The notes: a model not told the origin generated them from the sequence alone. Shown: positions 17,889 to 27,156, numbered from the stretch's first letter. The stretch: DNA of 45,732 bases from Streptosporangiaceae bacterium (GCA_025935815.1 JAICUO010000004.1:1-45732); one strand, 5' to 3'. Translations and numbers: made by a program.

Positions 17889-19334
17889 ATGAGCAGTATG
17901 ACCATGCCCGGTCCGGCGCTGAATGAGCCCGACGAGGTGCCCGAGCCACGGCGGAACTCTGAGCTGTCCATGCTCACGCTCGCCTTCGGCGTGGTGGCCT
18001 TCGCGTTCATCAACGTCGCGGGCAGCCTCAAGGGCCAGCACCTTTCCACCATCTTCGGGTACCTGGTCGCCTTCATCGTGGTCACCCTGGGCGCGCACCT
18101 GGCGATCAGGCGCTGGGCGCCGTACGCGGACCCGCTGCTGCTGCCGCTGGCCACGATGCTGAACGGCATCGGGATCGTGTTCATCTACCGGCTGACGCTG
18201 GCCGGCAAGTACGGGAACCCCGGCTTCGGCAAAAAGGGCCTGTTCATCCCGATGACCACGTCGACGACGACCACCCAGCTCATCTACACGCTGATCGGGG
18301 TCGCCTGCTTCGTCGCGGTCATCAAGTTCATCAGCGAGCCGCGGGTCCTGCAGCGCTACACCTACATCTTCGGCCTGGTCGGCATGTCCCTCATCGCGCT
18401 GCCCGGCCTGCTCCCGTCGTCGATCAGCGGTGTCGCCGCGAGCGGGGCGAAGATCCAGATCGCCATCGGCCCGTTCAGCCTCCAGCCGGGTGAGTTCGGC
18501 CGGCTGGCGCTGGCGGTGTTCTTCTCCGGCTACCTGGTCGCCAAGCGCGACGTGCTCGCCCTGGCGGGCAAGCGGATCCTCGGCATCGACTTGCCGCGCG
18601 GCCGCGACCTCGGCCCGATCCTCGCCATCTGGGGACTCAGCCTGGTCCTGCTGGTGCTGGAAAGCGACGTTGGGATGAGCGCGGTCTTCATGGGCCTGTT
18701 CGTCGCGACGCTCTACATCGCCACCTCACGGACCTCCTGGCTGCTGATCGGCCTGATGCTGTTCGTCGGCGGCGCGTTCTTGACCGCGCAGCTGTTCTCG
18801 CACGTCGCGCTGCGGTTCCAGATCTGGGAGCACCCGTTTGATCCCAAGCTCGTGGAGAACCAGGCCTTCCAGCTCGTCCAGGGACTGTACGGGATGGCCA
18901 ACGGCGGCCTGCTCGGCAAGGGCCTGGGCAGCGGCCAGCCGTACCTGACCCCGCTGGTGCAAAGCGACTTCATCTTCACCGGGCTTGGCGAGGAGCTCGG
19001 CCTGGCCGGCGTGATGGCGATCCTGCTGATGTACGGGCTGCTGGCGCAGCGCGGGCTGCGCACCGCGCTGATGGTCAAGGACCCGTTCTCCAAGCTGCTG
19101 GCGGGCGGCCTGTCCTTCACGTTCGCGCTGCAGGTCTTCGTGATCGTCGGCGGCGTCACCCGGCTGATCCCGCTCACCGGCATCACCACTCCGTTCATGT
19201 CGCAGGGCGGGTCGAGCCTCATCGCGAACTGGGTGCTGATCGGGATCCTCGCCCGGCTGAGCGACTCCGCCCGGCGCCCGGCGCCCAAGCCGATCCAGGA
19301 TGAGGGGATGACCCAGGTGGTGTCGATCCGGTGA
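17889..19334 (+). CDS. rodA: SEDS peptidoglycan glycosyltransferase RodA/FtsW family
   Basis: The 481-aa polytopic protein has about 10-12 helices. SEDS signatures are visible: GPFSLQPGEFGRLALAVFFS, LESDVGMSAVFMGLFV, FQLVQGLYGMANGGLLGKG, a probable catalytic aspartate in QSDFIFTGLGEELGL, and GITTPFMSQGGSSLIANW near the end. It polymerises lipid II into glycan strands with the class B transpeptidase encoded next. The pair overlaps by 4 nt (GTGA), matching a one-to-one complex. Position beside pbpA and the kinases supports RodA rather than the division paralogue FtsW. Confidence 0.93.
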   Translation: MSSMTMPGPALNEPDEVPEPRRNSELSMLTLAFGVVAFAFINVAGSLKGQHLSTIFGYLVAFIVVTLGAHLAIRRWAPYADPLLLPLATMLNGIGIVFIYRLTLAGKYGNPGFGKKGLFIPMTTSTTTTQLIYTLIGVACFVAVIKFISEPRVLQRYTYIFGLVGMSLIALPGLLPSSISGVAASGAKIQIAIGPFSLQPGEFGRLALAVFFSGYLVAKRDVLALAGKRILGIDLPRGRDLGPILAIWGLSLVLLVLESDVGMSAVFMGLFVATLYIATSRTSWLLIGLMLFVGGAFLTAQLFSHVALRFQIWEHPFDPKLVENQAFQLVQGLYGMANGGLLGKGLGSGQPYLTPLVQSDFIFTGLGEELGLAGVMAILLMYGLLAQRGLRTALMVKDPFSKLLAGGLSFTFALQVFVIVGGVTRLIPLTGITTPFMSQGGSSLIANWVLIGILARLSDSARRPAPKPIQDEGMTQVVSIR

Positions 19335-20812
19335 ACCGCGCGCTGAAGAGGGTCTCCATCGCCGTCCTGGTGATGTTCCTGGCCCTGATGATCAACGTCA
19401 ACTACCTGCAAGGGTTCGAGACGACCAGCCTGGCCAGCCGGCCCGGCAACAGCCGCGCGCTGGCGGCCCAGTTCCAGTACCAGCGGGGCGACATCGTCAC
19501 CGCCGACGGCGTGACAATCGCGGGCACGAAGCCGAGCGACGACTTTTACCACTACCTACGGGTTTACGCCAATTCCAAGGTGTTCGCGCCAGTAACCGGC
19601 TTCTACACGGTATTTCCGACCGCCACCGGGGTGGAAAAGGCGGAAAACGGGGTACTGGCGGGCAACGACTCATCGCTGAGCTTCCGCAACTTCATCGACA
19701 TGATCACGAACAAGCCCCGCAAGGGCGCCACGGTGCAGGTCACCGTCGACTCCAGGATCCAGCAGGCCGCCTACGACGGCCTGAAGGCGATCCTGCAGGG
19801 CACCGGCCACGTCGGCGGCGTTGTCGCGCTGAACCCGAAGACCGGCGCCATCCTGGCGATGGCCTCCTACCCCAGCTACGACACCAACCTGCTCGCCACC
19901 CACGACGTGGCGCAGCTGAACAAGAACGATAAGGCCCTGCTGGCGCAGGTTCCCAGCCCGCTGCTGAACAACGCGGCCCAGTCGGCGTTCCCGCCCGGCT
20001 CGACCTTCAAGATCGTCACCAGCTCGGCCTGGTACTCGCAAAACCCCGCCAACAACCCCAACACCCTCCTTGACTCGCCGCAGCCGCTGAAGCTGCCGAA
20101 CGGCAACTTCCTCAGCAACGACAACGGCGAGCAGTGCGGCAACGGATCCGGCAAGACCCCCGCCATCACGGCGTTCGCCCAGTCCTGCAACACCCCGTTC
20201 GCCGGGCTCGGCATCCAGCTCGGCGGGGACGCCCTGAAGGCCATGGCCGGCCCTTACGGCTTCAACCAGGCCCTGGACATCCCGGGCGTCACCGCGGCCA
20301 AGAGCAGCTTCACCGCCGAGGCCGACAAGTCGTTCACCGCCTTCGACGCGATCGGCCAGCACGACACCACGGCGACGCCGCTGCAGCTGGCGATGATCGC
20401 CGCCACGATCGCCAACAACGGCACGCTGATGAAGCCCTACCTGATCAAGCAGGTCACCGCGTCCGACCTGTCGATCGTCAGCCAGGCGACGCCAACCGCG
20501 CTGAGCCACCCGATCAGCCCCGCCATCGCCGACTTCGAGAAGCAGATGATGATCGCGGTGGTGCAAAGCGGCACCGCGGCGGGCGCGGTCGCCAACGCGG
20601 GCGCGCAGAACCTCAACATCGCCGGGAAGACCGGCACGGCGCAAAACGGGGTTGTCGGCGCCAGCCGCGCCGACGCCGTTTTCACCGCTTTCGCCCCGGC
20701 CGACAACCCGACGATCGCCGTCGGCGTCATAGTTCAAGGCGGTGGCTATGGCGCGGCCGCGGCCGCGCCGATCGCGATCGACGTCATCAAGGCAGCCCTG
20801 GGGAAATCGTGA
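19331..20812 (+). CDS. pbpA: Class B penicillin-binding protein PbpA
   Basis: The 493-aa protein has an N-terminal membrane anchor (about residues 8-27), a small pedestal domain and a transpeptidase domain. Active-site motifs are complete: STFK at 224-227 with the acylated serine, SCN at 285-287 and KTG at 433-435. It cross-links peptidoglycan made by the preceding SEDS enzyme. The GTG start overlaps the rodA stop, and its own stop overlaps the pknA GTG (GTGA at 20809-20812), so three proteins are made from one coupled message. In mycobacteria PbpA is needed for septation and is regulated by PknB. Confidence 0.94.
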   Translation: MNRALKRVSIAVLVMFLALMINVNYLQGFETTSLASRPGNSRALAAQFQYQRGDIVTADGVTIAGTKPSDDFYHYLRVYANSKVFAPVTGFYTVFPTATGVEKAENGVLAGNDSSLSFRNFIDMITNKPRKGATVQVTVDSRIQQAAYDGLKAILQGTGHVGGVVALNPKTGAILAMASYPSYDTNLLATHDVAQLNKNDKALLAQVPSPLLNNAAQSAFPPGSTFKIVTSSAWYSQNPANNPNTLLDSPQPLKLPNGNFLSNDNGEQCGNGSGKTPAITAFAQSCNTPFAGLGIQLGGDALKAMAGPYGFNQALDIPGVTAAKSSFTAEADKSFTAFDAIGQHDTTATPLQLAMIAATIANNGTLMKPYLIKQVTASDLSIVSQATPTALSHPISPAIADFEKQMMIAVVQSGTAAGAVANAGAQNLNIAGKTGTAQNGVVGASRADAVFTAFAPADNPTIAVGVIVQGGGYGAAAAAPIAIDVIKAALGKS

Positions 20813-22212
20813 CCGATTACGTTCTCGACGGCCGCTACCAGCTGGACTATCGCATCGCGTCCGGGGGCATGGGCGAGGTCTGGGCAGGTACCGACGTCGT
20901 GCTCGGCCGCCCGGTCGCGGTTAAGCTCCTATCGACCCAGCACGCCGGCGACGAGCAGTTCCGTGCCCGGTTCCGGGCCGAGGCCCGGTATGCGGCGTCG
21001 CTGTCGCACCCGGGCATCACCCGCGTCTACAACTACGGCGAGAACAGCCCGCTCGGCGGCCCGTACCTGGTCATGGAACTGGTCAACGGCGAGCCGCTGT
21101 CGCAGATCCTGGAGCGGGTCGGCCGGCTGTCGGCCTATAACACGATGGACGTCGTCGCCCAGGCCGCCCGGGCGCTGGACGTAGCGCACAACGCCGGCAT
21201 CGTGCACCGCGACATCAAGCCCGGCAACCTGCTGATCATGGGGGACGGCACCACCAAGATCACCGACTTCGGCATCGCGAAGGCCCGTGAGTCCGGCGAC
21301 CCGCAGCTGACCGCGACCGGGATCGTGATGGGCACCGCGATGTACGTCTCGCCGGAACAGGCGACCGGGGCCGTGGTCACCGGCGCGTCCGACATCTACT
21401 CCCTGGGCGTCGTCGCCTACGAGTGCCTCGCCGGCGAGCCCCCGTTCGTGGCCGAGCAGCCGCTGGCGATCGCGATCATGCACAAGCACGATCCGGTGCC
21501 GCCGCTGCCGTCGGACGTGCCCCGCCCGGTCAGTGACCTGGTGATGTCGATGCTGGCCAAGACGCCCGAGGGCCGCCCGGAAACCGCCCTGCACGTCGCC
21601 GACCGGGCCGAGGTGATCATGTCCGCCCTGCGCCGCGGCAGCGGCGCCATGAACATCACCATGACCTCCGACCTTCCCCGGGTCCCCGACTACCCCACCG
21701 CGTCCGCCGCGGCCTACGACGAAGAGCCATCCAGCACGCAACGGAGCCTGGCCTCACCGTTCACTCGGCGCCGGGTCATCGCGGGCGGGGCCGGAGTCGC
21801 GGTCTGCGGTGTCACCGCGGCGGTGCTCGCCCTGGTGCTGAGCGGCGGCGGCACTCCGGCGCTGACCGGCAGCACCGGCGGCCCGTCCGGGTCGGTCAGC
21901 CAGGCGGTGTCCCCGGCGACGGCCTCTGTGGGGCCAACCGCGGGTACCAGCCCGGCGACAAGCACTAATGTAGGAACCGTACCGACGTCAGCGGGGAGGC
22001 CGACCCGGTCGGCGACGACCAGCCCGGCGACGACGACAACTCCAACCAAGGCGCCGACGAAGACGGCTTCGCCGACCACAACACCAACGTCGTCGACACC
22101 GACGGCTACTGCCACTTCACCGACGCCCACGCCGACGCCCACGCCGACGCCGACGCCGACCGTTACGCCGACCGTCCCCGCGCCGCCGGCCGCGGGGCCA
22201 GGGACGAGTTGA
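20809..22212 (+). CDS. pknA: Serine/threonine kinase PknA
   Basis: The 467-aa protein carries a Hanks-type kinase domain in residues about 8-275: glycine loop ASGGMGEVW, ATP lysine in VAVKLL (Lys39), HRDIKPGN (133-140, catalytic Asp135) and DFG (153-155). A membrane helix near residues 325-345 (VIAGGAGVAVCGVTAAVLAL) leads to an extracellular tail rich in Thr and Pro that ends in TP repeats; no PASTA domain is present. PknA phosphorylates division and wall-synthesis proteins and activates PknB in related bacteria. The GTG at 20809 is fixed by the 4-nt overlap with pbpA; the open frame upstream is antisense-like read-through. Confidence 0.93.
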   Translation: MTDYVLDGRYQLDYRIASGGMGEVWAGTDVVLGRPVAVKLLSTQHAGDEQFRARFRAEARYAASLSHPGITRVYNYGENSPLGGPYLVMELVNGEPLSQILERVGRLSAYNTMDVVAQAARALDVAHNAGIVHRDIKPGNLLIMGDGTTKITDFGIAKARESGDPQLTATGIVMGTAMYVSPEQATGAVVTGASDIYSLGVVAYECLAGEPPFVAEQPLAIAIMHKHDPVPPLPSDVPRPVSDLVMSMLAKTPEGRPETALHVADRAEVIMSALRRGSGAMNITMTSDLPRVPDYPTASAAAYDEEPSSTQRSLASPFTRRRVIAGGAGVAVCGVTAAVLALVLSGGGTPALTGSTGGPSGSVSQAVSPATASVGPTAGTSPATSTNVGTVPTSAGRPTRSATTSPATTTTPTKAPTKTASPTTTPTSSTPTATATSPTPTPTPTPTPTPTVTPTVPAPPAAGPGTS

Positions 22213-22258
22213 TGGTGATGACACCTAGAATGCAGGGCGGTTTGGAAAAGTGCGAGAC

Positions 22259-24133
22259 ATGACTCAGCCCAGGTTGCTCGGTGACCGCTATGAACTTGAG
22301 GGTGTCGTCGGCCGCGGTGGCATGGCGGAGGTGTACCGGGCCCGGGACCTCCGGCTCGACCGTATCGTCGCCATCAAGACGCTGCGCCCGGACCTCGCGC
22401 GTGACCACACGTTCCAGGCGCGGTTCCGTCGTGAAGCGCAGTCGGCCGCCTCGCTGAATCACCCGTCCATCGTGGCGGTGTACGACACTGGCGAGGACAA
22501 CTCGACGGGCACCACGGTGCCGTACATCGTGATGGAGTACGTGGACGGCCGAACGGTCCGTGACTTGCTGATCGAGGGCCACCGACTGCTGCCCGAGCGC
22601 ACCCTGGAGATCGTCAACGGCGTGCTGCGCGCGCTGGAGTACAGCCACCAGGCGGGGATCGTGCACCGGGACATCAAGCCCGGCAACGTGATGGTGACCC
22701 GCAACGGCGACATCAAGGTGATGGACTTCGGCATCGCCCGCGCGATGAGCGACGCGCAGGCCACGATGACGCAGACCGCGCAGGTTATCGGGACCGCGCA
22801 GTACCTGTCGCCGGAGCAGGCCCGCGGTGAGCGGGTCGACGCCCGCAGCGACCTGTACTCCACCGGCTGCCTGATGTACGAGCTGCTGACCGGCCGGCCG
22901 CCGTTCACCGGGGACTCCCCGGTGGCGATCGCCTACCAGCACGTGCGGGAGAACCCGATCCCGCCGTCGCGGCTGGACCCGGACATCCCGCCGTGGGCGG
23001 ACGCCATCGTGTTGAAGGCGATGGCGAAGCCGCCCGGCGACCGCTACCAGTCGGCGGCCGAGATGCAGGCCGACATCCAGCGCGCCGCCTCCGGCATGCA
23101 GGTCGCCGCGATGGCGGCCCCGCCCACCCGGGCCGAGCACTTCGGCGACTACGCCGACCGCACCCAGCGGATGGGCCCGGCCGCGATGATGGCCGGCCCA
23201 GGCACTGGGATGCAGAACTACCCGCCGCGAACCGGCGGGTTCGACCCCGCGACCTACGGCGGCGGCGGTTACCCGCCGCCGCGCAAGAGCTGGGCGCGGC
23301 GCTGGCTGCCGTGGCTGATCCCGGCGGCGGTCATCATCGCCGTCGTCGCCGTGGTCGTCTCGATGATGAACAGCGGCGGCAAGACGTACTTCGTGCCGAC
23401 CGTGAACAACTTGCCCCTCGCCCAGGCCCAGGCCCAGATCCGGCAGGCGGGGCTGACCTACACGATCCAGCAGCAGAGCAGCGCCACGGTCCAAAAGGGC
23501 TACGTGATCGACACCAACCCGACCAACGGCGCCGCCGCCTCCCCCACCACCCCGGTGACGATCTTCGTCTCCGCCGGGGAGGCCAAGGTCACCGTGCCCG
23601 ACGTGACCGGCAAGCAGGCCAACGACGCCACGGCCCAGCTGCGGAAACTTGGGCTGACGGTCAACCCGCAGCAGGATCCCAACTCGACCGCGCCCCAGGG
23701 AACGGTCGACAAGCAGGATCCGGCCGGCAACTCCGTGGTGGCACCTGGCTCGACGGTTACCATCTACGTCTCCGGCGGAGGGGTCACGGTCAAGTCGGTC
23801 ATCGGCGAGCAGTACCTCCAGGCCCAGCAGGACCTGCAGAACCAGGGCTTCCAGGTGAACGCACAGGCTCAGGCGGCCCCGTCGAACCAGCCGGTCCAGC
23901 CGGGCGTGGTGTGGAGCCAGAATCCCGCACCCAATAGCTCAAAGCCGCGGGGCACCACGATCACGATCTTCTACCAGCCCCAGGCGACCGCGACCCCGAC
24001 CCCGTCCGTCACCACGCCAACGAGCACGCCGACGAACACCGCGACCGCGACCGCGACTCCGACGCCCACCAACACCAACAGCACGGGCACCCCCGGCCCG
24101 GGCGGCGGCAACGGGGGACCACCCAGTCACTAG
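22259..24133 (+). CDS. pknB: Serine/threonine kinase PknB with three PASTA domains
   Basis: The 624-aa protein has a kinase domain whose key residues fall at the same numbers as in Mycobacterium tuberculosis PknB: Lys40, Asp138 of HRD, Asp156 of DFG, and activation-loop threonines 171 and 173 (MTQTAQV). A membrane helix (about 348-372) is followed by three PASTA repeats (starting YFVPTVNN, VTVPDVTG and VTVKSVIG), one fewer than in mycobacteria, then a Thr/Pro tail and a Gly-rich end. PASTA domains sense muropeptides or lipid II. The ATG at 22259 is chosen because GGAAAAG is 8 bp upstream; a GTG at 22250 is possible. Its TAG stop overlaps the opposing gene's TAG through CTAG. Confidence 0.94.
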   Translation: MTQPRLLGDRYELEGVVGRGGMAEVYRARDLRLDRIVAIKTLRPDLARDHTFQARFRREAQSAASLNHPSIVAVYDTGEDNSTGTTVPYIVMEYVDGRTVRDLLIEGHRLLPERTLEIVNGVLRALEYSHQAGIVHRDIKPGNVMVTRNGDIKVMDFGIARAMSDAQATMTQTAQVIGTAQYLSPEQARGERVDARSDLYSTGCLMYELLTGRPPFTGDSPVAIAYQHVRENPIPPSRLDPDIPPWADAIVLKAMAKPPGDRYQSAAEMQADIQRAASGMQVAAMAAPPTRAEHFGDYADRTQRMGPAAMMAGPGTGMQNYPPRTGGFDPATYGGGGYPPPRKSWARRWLPWLIPAAVIIAVVAVVVSMMNSGGKTYFVPTVNNLPLAQAQAQIRQAGLTYTIQQQSSATVQKGYVIDTNPTNGAAASPTTPVTIFVSAGEAKVTVPDVTGKQANDATAQLRKLGLTVNPQQDPNSTAPQGTVDKQDPAGNSVVAPGSTVTIYVSGGGVTVKSVIGEQYLQAQQDLQNQGFQVNAQAQAAPSNQPVQPGVVWSQNPAPNSSKPRGTTITIFYQPQATATPTPSVTTPTSTPTNTATATATPTPTNTNSTGTPGPGGGNGGPPSH

Positions 24134-24267
24134 GGCATGAAGGTGTCGCTCACCCACGGGAAGACCCAGAACCACAAAGCGGTGAGCACCACCAGGGCCA
24201 GCGCGAGCAGCTGAAGCGCCCGGGCGCCGCGGCTGCCCGGCAGCGCCCGCCACAGCCAGCCGTACAT
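24130..24267 (-). CDS. Small conserved membrane protein (45 aa)
   Basis: The protein starts MYGWLWRALPGSRGAR, has one membrane helix (LQLLALALVVLTALWFWVF) and ends WVSDTFMP. I recall similar short MYGW-W-LPGP proteins near the pknB locus of actinomycetes, with unknown function. Its ATG shares a base with the sortase stop (TGATG), so it is probably translated with the sortase. Convergent with pknB; the two stop codons overlap in the palindrome CTAG. An assembly or partner role for the sortase is inference. Confidence 0.7.
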   Translation of the reverse strand: MYGWLWRALPGSRGARALQLLALALVVLTALWFWVFPWVSDTFMP

Positions 24268-24998
24268 CACCGCGCCCGCGAGCTGAGGGCGGGGACGCTG
24301 GTGCGGGCATCGGCGCCGGTGCCCGCGATGCGGTCGGCGACCGACTCCAGCGCGCCGGTGACGATGACCCGCTGGGTCCCGGTCCACGCCGGGTCGCAGG
24401 TGATCAGCGTGATCAGGCGACGGGTGGGGGCTAGGCCGAGATGGCCGGGGACCGGGTCGAGGACCGACAGGTCGGTCGGGGCGACCCAGGCGGGCCGGGC
24501 CAGGACGCGGTAGGCGTAGGTGTCGTAACGGGTGTCCACGTACACCATGTCGCCCGCTGTGAGGTCGGGCAGCGCCCAGAACGGGTTGCCGGCGGTGACC
24601 CGGTGCCCGGCGACCGCGAAGTTGCCGAGCTGCCCAGGCAGCTGCGTGCCGGGCACATGCCCCGGGCTGACATTGAGCTGGGCGAGCTGCGTGCCCTCGA
24701 TCACGGTGAACCGCCACTGCGCCCCGAACGCCGGGATCCGCAAGAAGGCGAACGGCTTGCCGGTGACGAGGGTGCTCCGGTCCGGCACCGCCGGCACCGG
24801 GTCCTGGCCAGCACCCGCGGGCGCAGCCCCCGAAAGCGCCGGCGGACCCGCCCGCCAGGACTGATTGAGCTGCGCCGCGAACTGATCCTGGGCCCGCGCC
24901 GCCCGTGGCCCGGTCCCCCACACCAGGTAGCCGGTGAACAACCCGGCCAGGACGCCAGCCGTCACGCACACCTCACCGGCAACGCGAAGAGCTGACAA
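24267..24998 (-). CDS. Class E sortase
   Basis: The 243-aa protein has an N-terminal membrane helix (about residues 6-28) and a sortase fold. The catalytic triad is visible: His in NFAVAGHR, Cys in LITLITCDP and Arg in TQRVIVTG. Domain order (FAFLRIPAFGAQW, TAGDMVYVDT, RRLITLITC) matches the class E housekeeping sortases of high-GC actinobacteria, which attach LAxTG proteins to the cell wall. No substrate gene is adjacent. The ATG at 24998 follows GGGGAGGGTTAC. It heads a two-gene unit with the 45-aa membrane protein. Confidence 0.9.
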   Translation of the reverse strand: MSALRVAGEVCVTAGVLAGLFTGYLVWGTGPRAARAQDQFAAQLNQSWRAGPPALSGAAPAGAGQDPVPAVPDRSTLVTGKPFAFLRIPAFGAQWRFTVIEGTQLAQLNVSPGHVPGTQLPGQLGNFAVAGHRVTAGNPFWALPDLTAGDMVYVDTRYDTYAYRVLARPAWVAPTDLSVLDPVPGHLGLAPTRRLITLITCDPAWTGTQRVIVTGALESVADRIAGTGADARTSVPALSSRAR

Positions 24999-25007
24999 AG
25001 TAACCCT

Positions 25008-25061
25008 CCCCGGGGGGACGACCCCCTATCGACCCGGTGTTCCCCGGGGGGACAACCCCCC
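25008..25061. repeat. Duplicated G-run/C-run hairpins
   Basis: The motif CCCCGGGGGGACRACCCCC occurs at about 25008-25026 and 25042-25061. Each copy can fold as a short stem with a G-run against a C-run. They lie between the divergent sortase and crgA starts, so they could affect either transcript's leader. Confidence 0.5.
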
Positions 25062-25211
25062 GGCCGGCCCCCGCTGACCCCGGAATGTCACCTGATGAAC
25101 CCAGATCATAGCGGTGAGTAGTGTCGTATGCTGGGTGGACACCGATGAAAGTGCGCGTCGGGACGGATAGTCTTATGCGTCAGGCCGACGATTGCATGCA
25201 GGAGGTGCGGG

Positions 25212-25463
25212 GTGCCAAAGTCCCGCGTCCGGAAGAAGCCGGTATACACGCCGCCGCCGACGAAGTCGGCTCGGCGGAAGGTCAGCCCGCCGTGGCTAGC
25301 GCCGACGATGATCGCCTGCTTTGTAGTCGGGCTGATCTGGATCGCGCTGTACTACGTCACTCAAGGGGACATGCCGGGGCTGCGGACGCTGGGTCCGTGG
25401 AACCTGGTGGGTGGCTTCGGCCTGATCGTCGCGGGCGTGGTCCTCGCCACCAACTGGCGGTAA
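25212..25463 (+). CDS. crgA: Cell division protein CrgA
   Basis: The 83-aa protein matches CrgA: start MPKSRVRKK, a basic leader, helix 1 (about residues 30-50, WLAPTMIACFVVGLIWIALYY), a short outside loop with GDMPGLRTLGPWN, and helix 2 (LVGGFGLIVAGVVLATNW). CrgA interacts with FtsZ, FtsQ, FtsI and Wag31 and tunes septum formation. The GTG at 25212 is fixed by the preceding GGAGGTG. It converges with the rhomboid gene, the stops being 3 bp apart. Confidence 0.93.
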   Translation: MPKSRVRKKPVYTPPPTKSARRKVSPPWLAPTMIACFVVGLIWIALYYVTQGDMPGLRTLGPWNLVGGFGLIVAGVVLATNWR

Positions 25464-25466
25464 GGG

Positions 25467-26384
25467 CTAGCTCAGCTGGCCGTTCCTGATGATCACGGCG
25501 ACGACCAGGATCACGACCACCGCGATGGTCGCGGCCAGCTGGATCGCGGCCCGGTTCTTGCGGGGCGCGTAGGCGTAGGCGGCGGTGAGTGCCGCGCCCA
25601 CGATCAGCCCGCCGAGGTGATCCTGCCACGCGATGTTCCGCACGGTGAAGCTGAAGATGAGGTTGATCGCGATCAGCATCACGATGCCCCGGGTGTCCAG
25701 GCGCAGTCGCCGGGTGACCACGAACCACGCGCCGAACAGGCCGAAGACGGCGCCGGAGGCGCCGGCCGCGAGGGCGTCCGGGGCGAGGTAGTAAAACAGC
25801 ACGGCGCCGCCGATCGCGCTCAGCAGGTACACCGCCAGGTACCGCACCGGGCCGAGCAGCCGCTCCAGCTCCGGTCCGACAAAGTACAGCGCCCACATGT
25901 TGAACGCGATGTCCAGCAGCCCCCACCCGCCGAAGCTGGTTCCCGGCGCGGTGAACGCCGACGTCAGCAGCCGGTACCACTGGCCGTCGGCGACCGCCCG
26001 GCCGTACATGCCCCAGTCGTAGAGCAAGCTGGGCTTGGACACCTCGGCGAGGAAGATGACCACGTTGACCGCGATCAGGCTCCACGTGACGATGGCGGAG
26101 CGGGAGGGGCGGCCGCCGAAGGCGGCCGCCACCGGACGGGACGTCCGGTGGCCCTCCCGCACGCACTCAACGCACTGCTGGCCAACCGCCGCCGACCGCA
26201 GGCAGTCTGGGCACGCGGGCCGCCCGCAGCGGACACACGAGACGTACGTCTCCCGGCCCGGGTGCCGGAAGCAGGTCGGCGGGCGGCCGGCGTCGCCAGG
26301 CTCGTCGGCTTCCCGGCGGGTACCGGGGGATACTCCGCTCGCCCCGCCAAGGGGCGGCTGCGACTCCTGGTCGGGGGCGGTCAT
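25467..26384 (-). CDS. Rhomboid family intramembrane serine protease
   Basis: The 305-aa protein has an N-terminal zinc-binding, B-box-like region (CFRHPGRETYVSCVRCGRPA and CPDC, CVEC; about residues 37-77), then six or more helices. Rhomboid catalytic residues are visible: serine in GASGAVFGLFG and histidine in WQDHLGGLIVG. It would cut membrane proteins within the bilayer; substrates are unknown. The ATG at 26384 (MTAPDQ) is chosen; the open frame upstream is non-homologous. It lies just downstream of ppiA on the same strand, 19 bp apart, as in other actinomycetes. Confidence 0.9.
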   Translation of the reverse strand: MTAPDQESQPPLGGASGVSPGTRREADEPGDAGRPPTCFRHPGRETYVSCVRCGRPACPDCLRSAAVGQQCVECVREGHRTSRPVAAAFGGRPSRSAIVTWSLIAVNVVIFLAEVSKPSLLYDWGMYGRAVADGQWYRLLTSAFTAPGTSFGGWGLLDIAFNMWALYFVGPELERLLGPVRYLAVYLLSAIGGAVLFYYLAPDALAAGASGAVFGLFGAWFVVTRRLRLDTRGIVMLIAINLIFSFTVRNIAWQDHLGGLIVGAALTAAYAYAPRKNRAAIQLAATIAVVVILVVAVIIRNGQLS

Positions 26385-26403
26385 GGCGTTACCTGCCTGC
26401 CAG

Positions 26404-26922
26404 CTAGCCGCGGGTGATGGCGACCGACTGGACCACCACGTCAGTGACGGGGCGGTCGCCGGGCCTGGTCGCGGTGCTGGCGATCGCGTCGACAACGTCC
26501 TTGCCGCTAACGACCTCGCCGAAAATAGTGTGCTTGCCGTTCAGCCAGTAGGTGGGCACCACCGTGATGAAGAACTGCGAGCCATTGGTGCCCGGCCCGG
26601 CGTTGGCCATGGCCAGCAGGTACGGCCGGTCGAAGGTGAGGTCCGGGTGGATCTCGTCGGCGAACTTGTAGCCGGGACCGCCGGTGCCGTTGCCGAGCGG
26701 GTCGCCGCCCTGGATCATGAACTGGGGGATCACGCGGTGGAAGATCGTCCCGTCGTAGAGCTTGTCCTTGGTGACCTGCCTCGTGCGCGGGTCGGTCCAC
26801 TCCCGGCCGCCCTCGGCTAGCTCGACGAAATTCCGCACGGTCTTGGGGGCGTGATCCGGGAACAGCCGGATGGTGATCGTCCCCTGGCTGGTCGTCAGCG
26901 TCGCGGTCAGGGTTTCCGTCAT
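26404..26922 (-). CDS. ppiA: Cyclophilin-type peptidyl-prolyl isomerase
   Basis: The 172-aa protein is a single cyclophilin domain: TITIRLFPDHAPKTVRNF, then YDGTIFHRVIPQFMIQGGDP with the catalytic Arg, LAMANAGPGTNGSQFFI and KHTIFGEVV. It lacks a signal peptide and is therefore cytoplasmic. It accelerates proline isomerisation during folding. The start MTETLT at 26922 is chosen on homology, since the open frame extends far upstream without similarity. It is probably co-transcribed with the rhomboid gene. Confidence 0.93.
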   Translation of the reverse strand: MTETLTATLTTSQGTITIRLFPDHAPKTVRNFVELAEGGREWTDPRTRQVTKDKLYDGTIFHRVIPQFMIQGGDPLGNGTGGPGYKFADEIHPDLTFDRPYLLAMANAGPGTNGSQFFITVVPTYWLNGKHTIFGEVVSGKDVVDAIASTATRPGDRPVTDVVVQSVAITRG

Positions 26923-27156
26923 GCCATTGACTCCGGTTCGCATTCGGTGGCCAGACAATCCGGCCACTCTCCACTGAATTGTGCTGGGCGGTTCCAGGGG
27001 CAACCCCTGGGCTGAACACAAGTCCTTCCCCCTCACCGTACCGGCCCGGAAGGGTACCGGAGGTCTCCCGACGGACACAACCACCGGCCTGGCGTGATTG
27101 AACGCGCCTTCGCTGGGAACCTGTGGCAGGAGGAACCGCAGATCGGGAGGCTCATA

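Noticed and set aside
20134-20808. Apparent N-terminal extension of PknA
   Set aside because: It is the shadow of pbpA in another frame; PknA starts at the GTG overlapping the pbpA stop.
22080-22180. Short tandem repeats as a possible CRISPR or satellite
   Set aside because: They are codon-level Thr-Pro repeats in the PknA tail with no spacers.
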